This document shows, one piece after another, positions 10,604 to 20,441 of a DNA stretch of 64,000 nucleotides. Position 1 is the stretch's first letter. The number at the start of each line of letters is the position of its first letter. The stretch comes from Microbacterium sp. RURRCA19A. Its GTDB lineage: Bacteria; Actinomycetota; Actinomycetes; Actinomycetales; Microbacteriaceae. The translations under genes were made by a program, and so were the position numbers. The notes beneath the pieces were generated by a model. That model was not told where the DNA came from and made no database searches. It saw only the letters and a program-made list of their open reading frames with translations. The stretch lies in NCBI RefSeq assembly GCF_900156455.1, contig NZ_FTNQ01000001.1, positions 1,364,001-1,428,000 on the forward strand. Reading direction: 5' to 3'.

Positions 10604-10604
<1 letters not shown>
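9672..10604 (+). CDS. livG: Branched-chain amino acid ABC ATPase
   Basis: The 310-residue ATPase has Walker A GPNGAGKTT, signature LSGGQRKLLE and Walker B LVMLDEPMAG followed by a LivG-type long C-terminus. It energises import together with LivF. The C-terminal 40 residues are Glu/Ala-rich and longer than in most LivG proteins. Start overlaps livM by 8 bp and its stop overlaps the livF start by 1 bp (TGATG). Confidence 0.94.
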
Positions 10605-11380
<776 letters not shown>

Positions 11381-11394
11381 TCCGCGCGCGTCAC

Positions 11395-12219
11395 GTGGGG
11401 GCGACGCTCACTCTGGTGGGCGTCGCCCTCGCGGGATGCTCCGCGACTCCTCCGCTCGCCGTCCCCCCGGGGCTGACCGTGGCGGTCGTGCAGCAGCGCG
11501 GCGACATCGCCCCGGGCCGTGTGCAGCTCCGGATCACGAACGGTTCCGGCGAGTCGGTGACCGTGCTCGCGGCCTCGCTCGCATCCGCCGTCCTGGCGGA
11601 GCCCGCCGCCTGGGCTGCTCGTCGCACGGAGTCGATCGCGCCCGGCCGCGTGGTCGACCTGCCGGTGCCGCTTCCCGCACTGGCCTGCACATCCGGCGAC
11701 GACGTCGCCCACGTGACGCTGCAGGTCGCGGCCGACGGCGGCAGCCGCAGCGTCGACATCGCCGCCGACGACCCGCTGAACGTCCTCGCGCGCCTCAGCA
11801 CGACGCAGTGCGACCGCGACGCGGTCGAGGCGGTGGCGCACGTCGAAGCCACGGCGGTCACGCCGCGGGACGACGGCACGGCCGACCTTTCCATCGCCGT
11901 CACCCCCGCAGGCGGAGACTCCACGGCAGAGCTTGCGCTGGTGGCGCTACGGGGCACTCCCCTGCTGCACTTCGCCACCGGGGAGGAGGCGCCGCTGGGC
12001 GCCACGGTGCAGGCTGCTGACGCGCCCGTCATGCTCACCGCCGCGGTCACGCCGCGCCGGTGCGACCCCCACGCGATCGCCGAGGACAAGGTCGGGACGC
12101 TCTTCGACCTCGTCGCCCGCGTCGACGGCCGGGAGGTGGTGGTCTCGCTGCCCCGCCCGCAGGCGGTCGCCGACGACCTGCTCGCCTTCACGGCCGCCGC
12201 CTGCGGCCTGACGCCCTGA
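11395..12219 (+). CDS. Putative lipoprotein at the end of the liv operon
   Basis: I do not recognise the family. The product is about 274 residues with a lipobox-like VALAGC near the N-terminus, so it is probably a membrane-anchored lipoprotein. The GTG start gives a signal peptide without positive charge. An in-frame CTG at 11377, overlapping the livF stop, would add LIRARH and give a normal n-region. Four Cys residues remain after the lipobox. The position suggests a role connected with the transporter, but nothing in the sequence proves it. Confidence 0.6.
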   Translation: MGATLTLVGVALAGCSATPPLAVPPGLTVAVVQQRGDIAPGRVQLRITNGSGESVTVLAASLASAVLAEPAAWAARRTESIAPGRVVDLPVPLPALACTSGDDVAHVTLQVAADGGSRSVDIAADDPLNVLARLSTTQCDRDAVEAVAHVEATAVTPRDDGTADLSIAVTPAGGDSTAELALVALRGTPLLHFATGEEAPLGATVQAADAPVMLTAAVTPRRCDPHAIAEDKVGTLFDLVARVDGREVVVSLPRPQAVADDLLAFTAAACGLTP

Positions 12220-12293
12220 CGCCGAGCCCCGTCGCCGCGCCGCCCTGCCGGGCGCGGCCACGTGCGTAGCGGCGCCACGGTGGTGGCACGAAG

Positions 12294-12325
12294 AAGGGCC
12301 CGGATGCCATGGCATCCGGGCCCTT
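12294..12325. terminator. Bidirectional terminator between lipoprotein gene and livJ
   Basis: A perfect 32-bp palindrome has arms AAGGGCCCGGATGCC and its complement. It sits between converging genes and has TTCTTC-type tails on the livJ side. It contains the GGATGCC/GGCATCC core that recurs in other terminators here. Confidence 0.85.
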
Positions 12326-12340
12326 CCCGATCGGCTCGGG

Positions 12341-13621
12341 TCACTCGTTAAGCGAACCGAACTCCGTGTTCAGCAGGGTGTACTTGTTGTCGGCACCGTA
12401 CTGGTAGATGCCGATGTACGCCTCGGTCGGGTCACCGTTCTCGTCGAAGGTGATCGGGCCCGAGACACCGTCGTAGTCGATGTCCTTGCCGTCGTTGATG
12501 AGCTTCAGGCAGTCCGCGAACGTCGTGCACTTCTCGCCGCCCTCGGAAACCGACTGCAGGTTGTCACGGATGGCCGTGCCCGAGTCGTCCTTGGCCTGTG
12601 CCGCGGCCAGGGCCGCGAGGATGACCGCGTCGTACGACTCCGGTGCGTAGCTGAAGTCGGTCAACGAGGGGTCGACCTCCTTCAGGCGCGCCTGGAAGGT
12701 CGTGTCGGCCGGGTTGCCGGGCAGCGTGCCCTTGGCACCGGTCAGGGTGCCGGGCTGGAACTCGTACGAGTTCGACAGGTTGCCGTCGACGAAGTAGACC
12801 TTCGAACCCGGGAAGCCCTGCGTGTTCACCAGCTGCGGGATGATCGAGGAGGTCTCCTCGAACGCGATCACGGCGATGGCGTCGGGCTTGGCGGCCAGGA
12901 GCTGGTCGACCTGCGACGTGAACACCGTGTCACCCGGGTTGTACGGAACCGCGACCGAGACCTCGCCGCCGGCGGCCTCGATGGCCTTGGTGGCGTTGTC
13001 CTTCAGACCGGTGCCGTACGGGTCGTTGATGTAGATGATGCCGACGTTGGCGGCACCGTCGCCGACCATGAGGTTACCGAGCACGCGACCCTGGAGGACG
13101 TCCGAGGGGGCGGTGCGCCAGTAGTACCCGTCGTCGGCGTACGTCGTGAAGTCGGGCGACGTGTTGGCCGGCGAGATCTGGACGATGCCCGCGTTGACCA
13201 GCTGGTCGACGAACGTGAAGGACACACCCGACGACGCGGCACCGATGACGACGTCGGCACCGGCGCTGACGAGCTCCGTCGCCGACTGCGTGGCGATGTC
13301 GGTCGTCGTGTCGCCCGAGTCGCGCTCGGTGAGCGTGGTCTTGAACGGGAACGCGTCGCCCGTGGCCTCGATGTCCTTGATCGCGAGCTTCACGCCGGCG
13401 ACCTCGGGCGGGCCGAGGAAGGCGAGGTTACCGGTGGCGGGAAGGATCGTGCCGACGCTGAAGGTACCGTCGGCCTTGGACACGGCGCCTCCGCCGGACG
13501 ATGCGCTGGGGGCGGCGGCGTCGCCGCCACCGGCGCAACCGGCGAGGACGAGCGCGCTGGCACCGACCAGGGCGAGACCGCCCAGGACCTTGCCGGCACG
13601 CGAACGCGTGAAGACGCTCAT
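12341..13621 (-). CDS. livJ: Branched-chain amino acid ABC substrate-binding lipoprotein
   Basis: The 426-residue protein has a lipoprotein signal ending in LVLAGC and a periplasmic-binding type I fold of the Leu/Ile/Val receptor family (GTILPATGNLAFLGPPEV and VIGAASSGVS). It delivers the substrate to LivHM. The gene faces the livHMGF operon instead of leading it, which is common for actinobacteria. AAGGAG lies 6 nt before the ATG. The preferred ligand cannot be assigned and could be another amino acid or amide. Confidence 0.9.
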   Translation of the reverse strand: MSVFTRSRAGKVLGGLALVGASALVLAGCAGGGDAAAPSASSGGGAVSKADGTFSVGTILPATGNLAFLGPPEVAGVKLAIKDIEATGDAFPFKTTLTERDSGDTTTDIATQSATELVSAGADVVIGAASSGVSFTFVDQLVNAGIVQISPANTSPDFTTYADDGYYWRTAPSDVLQGRVLGNLMVGDGAANVGIIYINDPYGTGLKDNATKAIEAAGGEVSVAVPYNPGDTVFTSQVDQLLAAKPDAIAVIAFEETSSIIPQLVNTQGFPGSKVYFVDGNLSNSYEFQPGTLTGAKGTLPGNPADTTFQARLKEVDPSLTDFSYAPESYDAVILAALAAAQAKDDSGTAIRDNLQSVSEGGEKCTTFADCLKLINDGKDIDYDGVSGPITFDENGDPTEAYIGIYQYGADNKYTLLNTEFGSLNE

Positions 13622-13714
13622 AGTGCTCCTTGCTGTGGATGAACGTTCGACGACACAGGGGTGCCGTCTGGTGTCCTAAACCTAATCGCCCCCACGTTTT
13701 CGTCGTGTTGCCGT

Positions 13715-13724
13715 TCGTTAACGA
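13715..13724. promoter_or_regulatory. Palindrome upstream of livJ
   Basis: TCGTTAACGA is a perfect 10-bp palindrome about 94 bp before the livJ start. Its surrounding 15 bp resemble the site at 7231-7245 before livH. Confidence 0.4.
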
Positions 13725-13759
13725 TGTGCGTCGTCGAGGTCACGGCGTCATAACGCCCT

Positions 13760-14698
13760 CTAGACGGGCTCACCGACATCCGATAGTGCGGGTCGACGGC
13801 GCCGCGCCGCCACGAGCGAATCCACACTCAGAACGGTGAGCGCGACCCAGACGAGGCCGAACCCGATCCAGCGCTCGAGCGTCATCGGCTCGTGCAGCAC
13901 CCACACGCCGATGCCGAACTGGATGATGGGTGCGACGAACTGGATCAGCCCCATCACGGTCAACGGCGCCCGACGCGCTCCCGCAGCGAAGAGCAGCAGC
14001 GGAACCGCGGTGATCGCACCCGCCGATGCCAGCAGAGCCGTGTGCACGGGGCCGTTCGCCCCCATGGTCAACCCACCGGTCAGCGCGACGACGACCAGCT
14101 GCACGATCGCGACCGGGAGCAGCCAGAAGGATTCGAGCGTCAGCCCGCTGACGGCATCCACGGACGGACCGATCTGCTTCTTCACCAGGCCGTACACGCC
14201 GAACGAGAGCGCGAGGGTGAGGGCGATCCAGGGGAACGCCCCGTATCCGACCACGATCACCATCACCGCGGCGACCGACAGCCCGATCGCGATCCACTGG
14301 ACCGGGCGTAGCCGTTCGCGGAGCACCGTCACCCCGAGCAGCACCGTGACGATGGGGTTGATGAAGTAGCCGAGGCTCGTCTCGATCACCCGGTCGTTCA
14401 GCGCACCGTAGACGTAGGTCTGCCAGTTGACGTAGATCAGGGCTCCGGCCAGGGCCGTCAGGCCGAGGAGGCGGGGCTGCCGCACGATCACGAGGAACGG
14501 GCGCCACGCGCGCAGCACCGTCAGCAGGATCAGACAGAACACGAACGACAGCAGGATGCGCCACGCGACGAGCTCCCACGGACCGGTCGGCTCGAGCTGC
14601 AGGAAGTACAGCGGCAGCACGCCCCACAGGAGATAGGCGGCGAAGGCGAACAGGCCGCCGCGGACGGCTCCCGAGGCGGGCGGCGAAGCGGGGGTCAC
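13760..14698 (-). CDS. rarD: RarD-type EamA family transporter
   Basis: The 312-residue protein has ten predicted helices as two EamA repeats. The opening RGGLFAFAAYLLWGVLPLYF and the segment LGYFINPIVTVLLGV are typical of the RarD/YojE branch of drug/metabolite transporters. Its substrate is unknown. The GTG start is preceded by TAGGCT with a 6-nt gap, consistent with a leaderless transcript. The gene is separated from groES by a strong terminator. Confidence 0.87.
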   Translation of the reverse strand: MTPASPPASGAVRGGLFAFAAYLLWGVLPLYFLQLEPTGPWELVAWRILLSFVFCLILLTVLRAWRPFLVIVRQPRLLGLTALAGALIYVNWQTYVYGALNDRVIETSLGYFINPIVTVLLGVTVLRERLRPVQWIAIGLSVAAVMVIVVGYGAFPWIALTLALSFGVYGLVKKQIGPSVDAVSGLTLESFWLLPVAIVQLVVVALTGGLTMGANGPVHTALLASAGAITAVPLLLFAAGARRAPLTVMGLIQFVAPIIQFGIGVWVLHEPMTLERWIGFGLVWVALTVLSVDSLVAARRRRPALSDVGEPV

Positions 14699-14765
14699 TT
14701 CCCCAGCCTAGGCGGGGGCACCGACGCGGACCTGCCGGAGATCGCGCATTCCGCGCCAAAAAGCA

Positions 14766-14795
14766 GAACCCCGGATGCCGAGGCATCCGGGGTTC
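14766..14795 (-). terminator. groES terminator
   Basis: A 14-bp stem with core CCGGATGCC/GGCATCCGG and a 2-nt loop is followed on the minus strand by TGCTTTTTGG. This is a classical intrinsic terminator 19 bp after the groES stop. Confidence 0.9.
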
Positions 14796-14814
14796 CGAGG
14801 AAATCGCGAAGCGA

Positions 14815-15111
14815 TCAGCGAACGACCACCGCGAGGACGTCGCGGGCCGAGAGCACGAGGTACTCGTCGGCGCCGAACTTGACCTCGGTGCCGCCGTACT
14901 TGCTGTACAGCACGCGGTCGCCGACGGTGACGTCGAGGGGGACACGGTTGCCGTTGTCGTCGATACGGCCGGGTCCGACGGCGACGACCTCGCCCTCCTG
15001 CGGCTTCTCCTTGGCGGTGTCGGGGATGACGAGACCACTCGCGGTGGTCTGCTCAGCCTCGACCTGCTTGATGACGATGCGGTCCTCGAGCGGCTTGATG
15101 GAAACCGACAC
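14815..15111 (-). CDS. groES: Co-chaperonin GroES (Hsp10)
   Basis: This 98-residue protein has the GroES opening [17 protein letters not shown] and the dome-loop and glycine-rich beta motifs ([15 protein letters not shown]). It caps GroEL in ATP-dependent folding. No groEL follows, so the operon is monocistronic here and a groEL copy must lie elsewhere. The GTG start has GAGG upstream. A CIRCE element lies 35 bp before the start, which implies HrcA heat-shock control. Confidence 0.96.
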   Translation of the reverse strand: MSVSIKPLEDRIVIKQVEAEQTTASGLVIPDTAKEKPQEGEVVAVGPGRIDDNGNRVPLDVTVGDRVLYSKYGGTEVKFGADEYLVLSARDVLAVVVR

Positions 15112-15145
15112 GGTCTACCTCTTCTTTCTCGTTACAGAAGACTTG

Positions 15146-15172
15146 TCAGCACTCACGCGGGGAGAGTGCTAA
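15146..15172. promoter_or_regulatory. CIRCE element 1 (HrcA site)
   Basis: TCAGCACTC, 9 bp, then GAGTGCTAA. This differs from the canonical CIRCE by one base in the left arm. It lies directly upstream of groES. Confidence 0.9.
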
Positions 15173-15189
15173 TCCGAGTGTAGAGAAGC

Positions 15190-15218
15190 GCTGGCACTCA
15201 CGCAACGCGAGTGCCAGC
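15190..15218. promoter_or_regulatory. CIRCE-like element 2
   Basis: GCTGGCACTC, 9 bp, GAGTGCCAGC form a perfect 10-bp inverted repeat with HrcA-type spacing. It is 24 bp before the methyltransferase start, so it may act on both divergent genes. Confidence 0.8.
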
Positions 15219-15242
15219 ACAATCGACACCTAGGCTGGCCCG

Positions 15243-16433
15243 GTGGAGATCGCCGAGCTGACCGCCCTGCTCACCCCCGCCGGCCTCACCCTGCTCGACG
15301 AGGTGGGTCCGCTCTCGACGACCGACGAAGCCGCTCGCGCGGTGTCGCGGCTGCGCGCGGCCGGCCACTCCCCCGATCTCGTCGCCGCCGTCGTGGGCCA
15401 GGCACGGCTGCGCATGAAAGCCGGGGCGAAGTTCGGACCGTTCGCCGACCGCATGCTGTTCACGCGGGCGGGACTGGAACAGGCCACACGGCTGCCGATC
15501 GCGGCGCGGCACGCGGGCCGTTTCCGCGCCGCCGGCGTCTCGTCCGTGGCCGATCTCGGCTGCGGGATCGGCGGCGACGCGCTGGGCCTCGCGGGACTCG
15601 GCATCCGGGTGCACGCCGTCGACGCCGACGAGGTCACTGCCGCGATCGCCGCGTACAACCTCGCCCCCTTCGGCGACACGGTCACCGTGGCTCACGGGCG
15701 CGCGGAGGACACCGACCTGAGCGGTGCGGATGCCGCGTGGCTCGATCCCGCGCGACGCACCGCCGGGCACGGGGAGACCCGCCGCGTGTCGGCCGACCAG
15801 TGGTCGCCGTCGCTGGACTGGGTGTTCGGACTGCTGCAGGAGCGGCCCGGCGGCGTGAAGCTCGGCCCCGCGTTCGACCGCGAGCTGATCCCGGACGACG
15901 TCGAGGCGCAGTGGATCAGCGCCGACGGCTCGACGATCGAGCTCGTCCTGTGGGCGGGAAGCCTGGCGCGGAAGGACATCCGCCGCGCCGCGCTCGTCGT
16001 GCGCGGCGACGAGGCCTGGGAGCTGACGGCTCCGGCCGACGCACCCGACGTCGAGCCCCGCGAACTCGGCGCCTTCGTGCACGAACCCGACGGGGCGGTC
16101 ATCCGCGCCCGGCTGATCGGCGAGGTCGCACGTTCCCTGGATGCCGGGATGCTGGCGCCCGGCATCGCCTACCTGACGTCGGACGCGGCGCTCACGAGTC
16201 CCTTCGTCTCGTCGTTCCGCGTACGCGAGGAGCTGCCCGCGGACACCAAGAAGCTGGCGCGGGCCTTGCGGGAGCGGCGCATCGGCACGCTCGAGATCAA
16301 GAAGCGCGGCGTGGACGTCGACCCCGCGGTCCTGCGCACGCGCCTCGCGCTGCGCGGCGACGAGTCGGCGACGCTGCTGATGACCAGAATCGCGGGTCGT
16401 CGAGTGGCGCTGCTGGCCGACCGCGTGAGCTGA
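15243..16433 (+). CDS. Class I SAM-dependent methyltransferase with THUMP-like C-terminus
   Basis: The 396-residue protein carries SAM motif I VADLGCGIGGDALGLA at about residues 101-116 and acidic motif II HAVDADEVT. A C-terminal THUMP-like domain follows. This type is annotated as a putative RNA methyltransferase in actinobacteria, but the target is unproven. The GTG start has TAGGCT ending 6 nt before it, suggesting a leaderless transcript. The second CIRCE-like repeat overlaps the expected -35 area, so heat-shock control is possible. Confidence 0.82.
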   Translation: MEIAELTALLTPAGLTLLDEVGPLSTTDEAARAVSRLRAAGHSPDLVAAVVGQARLRMKAGAKFGPFADRMLFTRAGLEQATRLPIAARHAGRFRAAGVSSVADLGCGIGGDALGLAGLGIRVHAVDADEVTAAIAAYNLAPFGDTVTVAHGRAEDTDLSGADAAWLDPARRTAGHGETRRVSADQWSPSLDWVFGLLQERPGGVKLGPAFDRELIPDDVEAQWISADGSTIELVLWAGSLARKDIRRAALVVRGDEAWELTAPADAPDVEPRELGAFVHEPDGAVIRARLIGEVARSLDAGMLAPGIAYLTSDAALTSPFVSSFRVREELPADTKKLARALRERRIGTLEIKKRGVDVDPAVLRTRLALRGDESATLLMTRIAGRRVALLADRVS

Positions 16434-16439
16434 CGACCC

Positions 16440-16784
16440 TCAGGCGGCGCGCTCGGCGAGGAACTCGTCGATGCTGCGCCGCGTGGCCGTGAGCGTGGCG
16501 ATACGCGCGGTCAGATCCTCTCGCACGCGGGTGAGCTGGTCGGCGAGCGCGTCGTGCGCCTCGGCCGGCGCATCGCCGGTGCAGGCGAGCACCGACGTCA
16601 CGATCTCGCGCGGGAAATCAATGCCGAACAGCAGGTGGATGACGATCGCCCGCTCCACCGCGACGTCGTCGTAGCGGCGATAGCCGTTGGACTCCCGCTC
16701 GGACGAGATGAGCCCGAGCTGCTCGTAGTACCGCAGGGAGCGCGCGCTCACTCCGCTACGACGGCTGACCTCGCCGATCCTCAC
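16440..16784 (-). CDS. MerR family transcriptional regulator
   Basis: The 114-residue protein starts with RIGEVSRRSGVSARSLRYYE, the winged-helix DNA-binding domain of MerR proteins, followed by a dimerisation coiled coil. There are no cysteine pairs for metal binding, so the inducer is probably organic. It is divergent from an esterase-like gene. The intergenic region has a MerR-type promoter with a long spacer containing a dyad. GTG start. Confidence 0.9.
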   Translation of the reverse strand: MRIGEVSRRSGVSARSLRYYEQLGLISSERESNGYRRYDDVAVERAIVIHLLFGIDFPREIVTSVLACTGDAPAEAHDALADQLTRVREDLTARIATLTATRRSIDEFLAERAA

Positions 16785-16794
16785 GCCATCCGCC

Positions 16795-16825
16795 TTGACC
16801 TTGACACGATGTCAATCTATACGCT
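16795..16825 (+). promoter_or_regulatory. MerR-type promoter with dyad
   Basis: TTGACC at 16795 and TACGCT at 16820 are 19 bp apart, the overlong spacing typical of MerR-activated promoters. The spacer contains TTGACACGATGTCAA, a perfect 6-bp-arm palindrome. Confidence 0.6.
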
Positions 16826-16868
16826 CTCCCACGCCGCGGGGCAGATGGTCCGGAGGCGGAAGGGGATC

Positions 16869-17735
16869 ATGAACGCGCGCGTCGAGGCCGGCGGCCGAAC
16901 CCGGACATTCGTCGTGGTCGGCGAGGCCGACGAACCGGCGGGACGGCCCCTCGTCCTGGTCTTCCACGGGTCAAAGCAGACCGGCGAGAGCCACCGACGC
17001 TTCACGGGTCGCGCGCTGGACTCTCTCGCGGCGGAGGGCCGCGCGGTGGTCGCCTACCTCGACGGGTACCGGAGCAACTGGAACGACGCCCGCGTCCAGA
17101 GTTCCTTCCCCGCGCGGAAGGAGAACGTCGACGACATCGCCTTCGCCCGCGAGGTCGTGGCATCCGTTGCCGAGAGCCACGGAATCGACACCGGTTCCGT
17201 CGTCGCGGTGGGCTTCTCCAACGGCGGGCAGATGGTCATCCGACTTCTCCACGAGGCCGCAGAGCTGCTCGCCGGCGCCGTGATCGTGGCGGCGACCATG
17301 CCCGAACGCGAGAACTTCGGCGCGGAGTTCTCCGCCCGGACCGACCATCCCGTCCCGGTGACGATCGTGGCGGGTACGGCCGACCCGATCATTCCCTTCG
17401 AGGGTGGACGGATGCCGTGGTGGGCGCGCACGGTCTTCTCCATCGGCGGCCGGACGCTCTCCGCGGTCGCGACGGCGGACTACTTCGCCCAGCGGAACGG
17501 GATCACGGTCGAACCGCACCGGAGCGAGCCCGCGGCGTCCGCGAAGGTCCCGGTGGAGACCCTCGCCCACCGAGAAGCGGGACGACCACCCGTCACCCTG
17601 TACGTCGCGCGCGGCGGCGGCCACACCGTGCCGGGTCCGGCGGCGGGACCACGCGTCGGACGCACGGCGGAGCATCCCGGCATCCGGGACATCGTGTCGG
17701 AGGTGCTCGGCGAGCTGCGCGGGTCACACCGGTGA
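16869..17735 (+). CDS. Alpha/beta hydrolase, PHB depolymerase/LpqC-like esterase
   Basis: The 288-residue protein shows VLVFHGSKQTGE (oxyanion region), GFSNGGQM (nucleophile elbow) and GGGHTVPGP near the catalytic His. This is the order found in polyhydroxybutyrate depolymerase-like and feruloyl-esterase-like hydrolases. No signal peptide is evident from the chosen ATG at 16869, which has AAGGGG upstream; an ATG at 16845 would add RRRK. The MerR gene next door probably controls it. It converges on the DUF4190 gene with a 12-bp overlap at the 3' ends. Confidence 0.75.
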   Translation: MNARVEAGGRTRTFVVVGEADEPAGRPLVLVFHGSKQTGESHRRFTGRALDSLAAEGRAVVAYLDGYRSNWNDARVQSSFPARKENVDDIAFAREVVASVAESHGIDTGSVVAVGFSNGGQMVIRLLHEAAELLAGAVIVAATMPERENFGAEFSARTDHPVPVTIVAGTADPIIPFEGGRMPWWARTVFSIGGRTLSAVATADYFAQRNGITVEPHRSEPAASAKVPVETLAHREAGRPPVTLYVARGGGHTVPGPAAGPRVGRTAEHPGIRDIVSEVLGELRGSHR

Positions 17736-18146
17736 CAGCTGCGGCAGCGCCCACAGCAGCCACCCGGCGCTGAAGATCACCGACAGCACCGCGAGGGCGA
17801 GCGCCCAGATCGCCACGCGACGGCTGTCTTGCGCGCGCCGCAGCGAGATGATCGACATGACGATCGCGATCACGCCGAGCGGCAGCAGGACACCCGCGAA
17901 CAGCGACGCGATCAGGGCGGCGATCGCGACGGCCAGGGCCCAGGGCGCGACCGACGGAGGTGCGGTGGGTGCGGGCGGGCTCCACGGCACGATGTGCTCG
18001 CCGAACGCTGCGCGCTCCAGCTGCGCGGTGGGGAGACGATGGTCGTCGAGCGCGTCGCCCGCGGCGATCTGCTCCGCGGCCGTCGGGGCAGCCCCCGCCT
18101 CGGTCGCCTTGAGCGCGCGTCGGCTCGGCGGCGGCACCTCGCTCAT
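17724..18146 (-). CDS. DUF4190-like small membrane protein
   Basis: The 140-residue protein has a proline-rich N-terminal half. Two transmembrane helices at about residues 68-100 and 115-135 flank the loop [11 protein letters not shown]. This is the DUF4190 pattern, of unknown function. Its ATG overlaps the tsaD stop by 4 bp, so it closes the tsaB-rimI-tsaD operon. Confidence 0.7.
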   Translation of the reverse strand: MSEVPPPSRRALKATEAGAAPTAAEQIAAGDALDDHRLPTAQLERAAFGEHIVPWSPPAPTAPPSVAPWALAVAIAALIASLFAGVLLPLGVIAIVMSIISLRRAQDSRRVAIWALALAVLSVIFSAGWLLWALPQLSPV

Positions 18147-19246
18147 GAGCCCACCCGGGCGGGCAGCGGCCCGGGGGCCGCGGCATCCGGATCTTCGGCG
18201 ACCTGGATCTCGGTCACCGGGAGCGTGGAATCCGCACCGAAGGCGAGGGTGGACGGGCGGCGCCCCGAGGCGATGAGCTCGGCGGCGAGCGCCGCGATCA
18301 TGGCACCGTTGTCGGTGCACAGCCGGAGCGGCGGGATGCGAACGGCGACGCCCGCGGCGGCGGCACGTTCGAGGGCGACGTCGCGCAGACGCTTGTTGGC
18401 GATCACGCCGCCGCCGAGGAGCAGGCGGGGCACCCCGTACCGCTCGCACGCGTCGAGGGCCTTGGTCACCAGCACATCGACGACCGCTTCGCGGAAGGAT
18501 GCCGCGACGTCAGCCACCGGCACGGGCTGCCCCGCGGCCTCGTGCTGCTCGACCCAGCGGGCGACGGCGGTCTTGAGACCGGAGAACGAGAAGTCGTAGC
18601 GGTGGGATGCCATGTCGGACGCTCGCGACAGCCCCCGGGGGAAGCGGATCGCGGTCGGATCGCCGGAGGCGGCGGCGCGGTCGATCTCGGGGCCGCCGGG
18701 GTACGGCAGCTTCAGCAGGCGGGCGACCTTGTCGAACGCCTCGCCGGCGGCGTCGTCCATCGTCTCGCCGAGGAGCTCGACGTCGCTGGTGAGATCGCGG
18801 ACGAGCAGCAGCGATGTGTGGCCGCCGCTGACGAGGAGCGCGACGGTGGGGTACTCCAGTTCCCCCGCCTCGGCATCGAGGATGTCGGCGGCGATGTGGC
18901 CGACCAGGTGGTTCACGGCGTACAGCGGCTTGTCGAGCGCGACCGCGAGACCCTTGGCCGCACCGACGCCGACCATCAGCGCCCCGGCGAGCCCGGGTCC
19001 GCTGGTCACGGCGACGGCGTCGATCTCGTCGAGCGTCACCCCCGCTTCGGCGAGCGCCGCGTCGATCGACGGCTGCAGCGCCTCGAGGTGCGCGCGCGCG
19101 GCCACCTCGGGCACGACGCCGCCGTAGCGGGCGTGCTCGTCCATGCTCGAGGCGATCGTGTTGCTCAGCAACTGCCGGCCGCGGACGATGCCGATGCCGG
19201 TCTCGTCGCAGCTGGTCTCGATGCCGAGCACGAGGGGCGCGTCCAT
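18143..19246 (-). CDS. tsaD: tRNA N6-threonylcarbamoyladenosine transferase
   Basis: The protein of about 367 residues transfers threonylcarbamoyl to A37 of ANN-decoding tRNAs. It has [15 protein letters not shown] at the start and the metal-binding HLVGH in the Kae1/TsaD fold. GGHTSLLLV is also present. The ATG at 19246 overlaps the rimI stop by one base. An ATG three codons upstream at 19255 also has AGGA upstream and cannot be excluded. Partners TsaB and TsaE are encoded close by. Confidence 0.95.
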   Translation of the reverse strand: MDAPLVLGIETSCDETGIGIVRGRQLLSNTIASSMDEHARYGGVVPEVAARAHLEALQPSIDAALAEAGVTLDEIDAVAVTSGPGLAGALMVGVGAAKGLAVALDKPLYAVNHLVGHIAADILDAEAGELEYPTVALLVSGGHTSLLLVRDLTSDVELLGETMDDAAGEAFDKVARLLKLPYPGGPEIDRAAASGDPTAIRFPRGLSRASDMASHRYDFSFSGLKTAVARWVEQHEAAGQPVPVADVAASFREAVVDVLVTKALDACERYGVPRLLLGGGVIANKRLRDVALERAAAAGVAVRIPPLRLCTDNGAMIAALAAELIASGRRPSTLAFGADSTLPVTEIQVAEDPDAAAPGPLPARVGS

Positions 19247-19749
19247 CAGCACCATCCCTTTCCTGCTGTCGCCGCGTCGTCGGGCGTGCGCCGCGCGGAC
19301 CACGCCCGAAGGTCAAGCTGCATGACGATCGCGTCGACGTCGTCCGGCTGGTAGTACCGCGGGCGGCGACCCACCTCGGCGAAACCCTCCGACGCGTAGA
19401 GCGCCTGAGCGACGGGGTTGTCGGCGCGCACCTCGAGGAAGACGTCGTGCACGCCGCGCCGCGCGGCCTCGTCGAGCAGTTCCGTCAGCAGCGCCCGGCC
19501 GCGCCCCCGACCGCGAGCGGTCTCGGCGATCGTGATCGTCTGGATGTCGGCATCCTTCGCCCCGCGGACGGCGCGCAGCCCCGCGTAGCCGACGAGGCGA
19601 CCGGCCTCTTCGACGACCACGTACCAGCCGTGCGGCGACGCGAGCTCTTCGCGCATCATCGCCGGGCTCCACGCGTCGGTGGGGAACGACGCGTGCTCGA
19701 GCGCCATGATCGCGTCGAGGTCGTCGAGCGTCGCGGTGCGGGCGGGCAT
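19246..19749 (-). CDS. rimI: Ribosomal protein S18-alanine N-acetyltransferase
   Basis: The 167-residue GNAT-fold protein has the acetyl-CoA loop [15 protein letters not shown] and the C-terminal [18 protein letters not shown] of RimI. RimI acetylates the N-terminus of S18 in E. coli; the actinobacterial target is less certain. It lies between tsaB and tsaD with one-base TGATG overlaps on both sides, a conserved arrangement. Confidence 0.92.
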   Translation of the reverse strand: MPARTATLDDLDAIMALEHASFPTDAWSPAMMREELASPHGWYVVVEEAGRLVGYAGLRAVRGAKDADIQTITIAETARGRGRGRALLTELLDEAARRGVHDVFLEVRADNPVAQALYASEGFAEVGRRPRYYQPDDVDAIVMQLDLRAWSARRTPDDAATAGKGWC

Positions 19750-20381
19750 CAGCTCACCCGCTTCGGGGCGTGGGCGGCGACGACGTCGGGGCTGCGGAGG
19801 TACAGCGGCTCGAAGCCGGCGAGCGCGCGACCGGCGTCGAGCGCGCGGGCGGCGGCGAGCGCGATCATCGCGGCCGAGACGCCCGTCGCGTCGTAGCGCA
19901 CGGCTCCGAGCTCGGCGAGGCGGGCGTCGAGCTCGTCGCGGGGGCTCAGCGTGGCATCCAGGATCCGGATCGGGAGCCCGTCGTCGTCGATGCCGTCGTA
20001 GACGCTGTACGCGAACTCCCTGCGACGGGCGTCGGTGACGACGGCGAAACGCGGGGTCTCGGTGCCGGTGAGGGCGTCTCGGAGCAGGATGCCGAGGGCG
20101 ATGCCGTCGTGGCTCGGCACGGGGACGAGCGGGATGCGGCGCCCCAGCGCGAACGCGCGCGCCGTGGCGATGCCGACACGCAGGCCCGTGAAGGGCCCGG
20201 GACCCATGCCGATCGCCACGTGCGTCGGCTCGGGCGCAGCCTGGAGGGCGCGGCTCAGCAGATCGCCGATGACCTCGGCGTGCCCGAGGGCGTTCTCGCT
20301 CTGCTCGTCGGCGAGGACCTCGCCGTCGCGCGCGATCGCCGCCACCGCGGTGCCGAGGGAGCTGTCGATGCCGATGATCAC
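19749..20381 (-). CDS. tsaB: tRNA threonylcarbamoyladenosine biosynthesis protein TsaB
   Basis: The 210-residue protein belongs to the inactive ASKHA paralogue of TsaD that scaffolds the TsaBDE complex. It begins IIGIDSSLGTAVAAI and carries GMGPGPFTGLRVGIATARA, the family signature. The GTG start at 20381 is preceded by TACCCT with a 6-nt gap, fitting a leaderless mRNA. The frame stays open upstream through a repeat region, but that extension has no family similarity. Confidence 0.93.
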   Translation of the reverse strand: MIIGIDSSLGTAVAAIARDGEVLADEQSENALGHAEVIGDLLSRALQAAPEPTHVAIGMGPGPFTGLRVGIATARAFALGRRIPLVPVPSHDGIALGILLRDALTGTETPRFAVVTDARRREFAYSVYDGIDDDGLPIRILDATLSPRDELDARLAELGAVRYDATGVSAAMIALAAARALDAGRALAGFEPLYLRSPDVVAAHAPKRVS

Positions 20382-20441
20382 CGTTCCAGGGTATCCGGGG
20401 CGCCCGACACCGGTGCCGCCGGCGCTGGGCCGGGGCACTTC

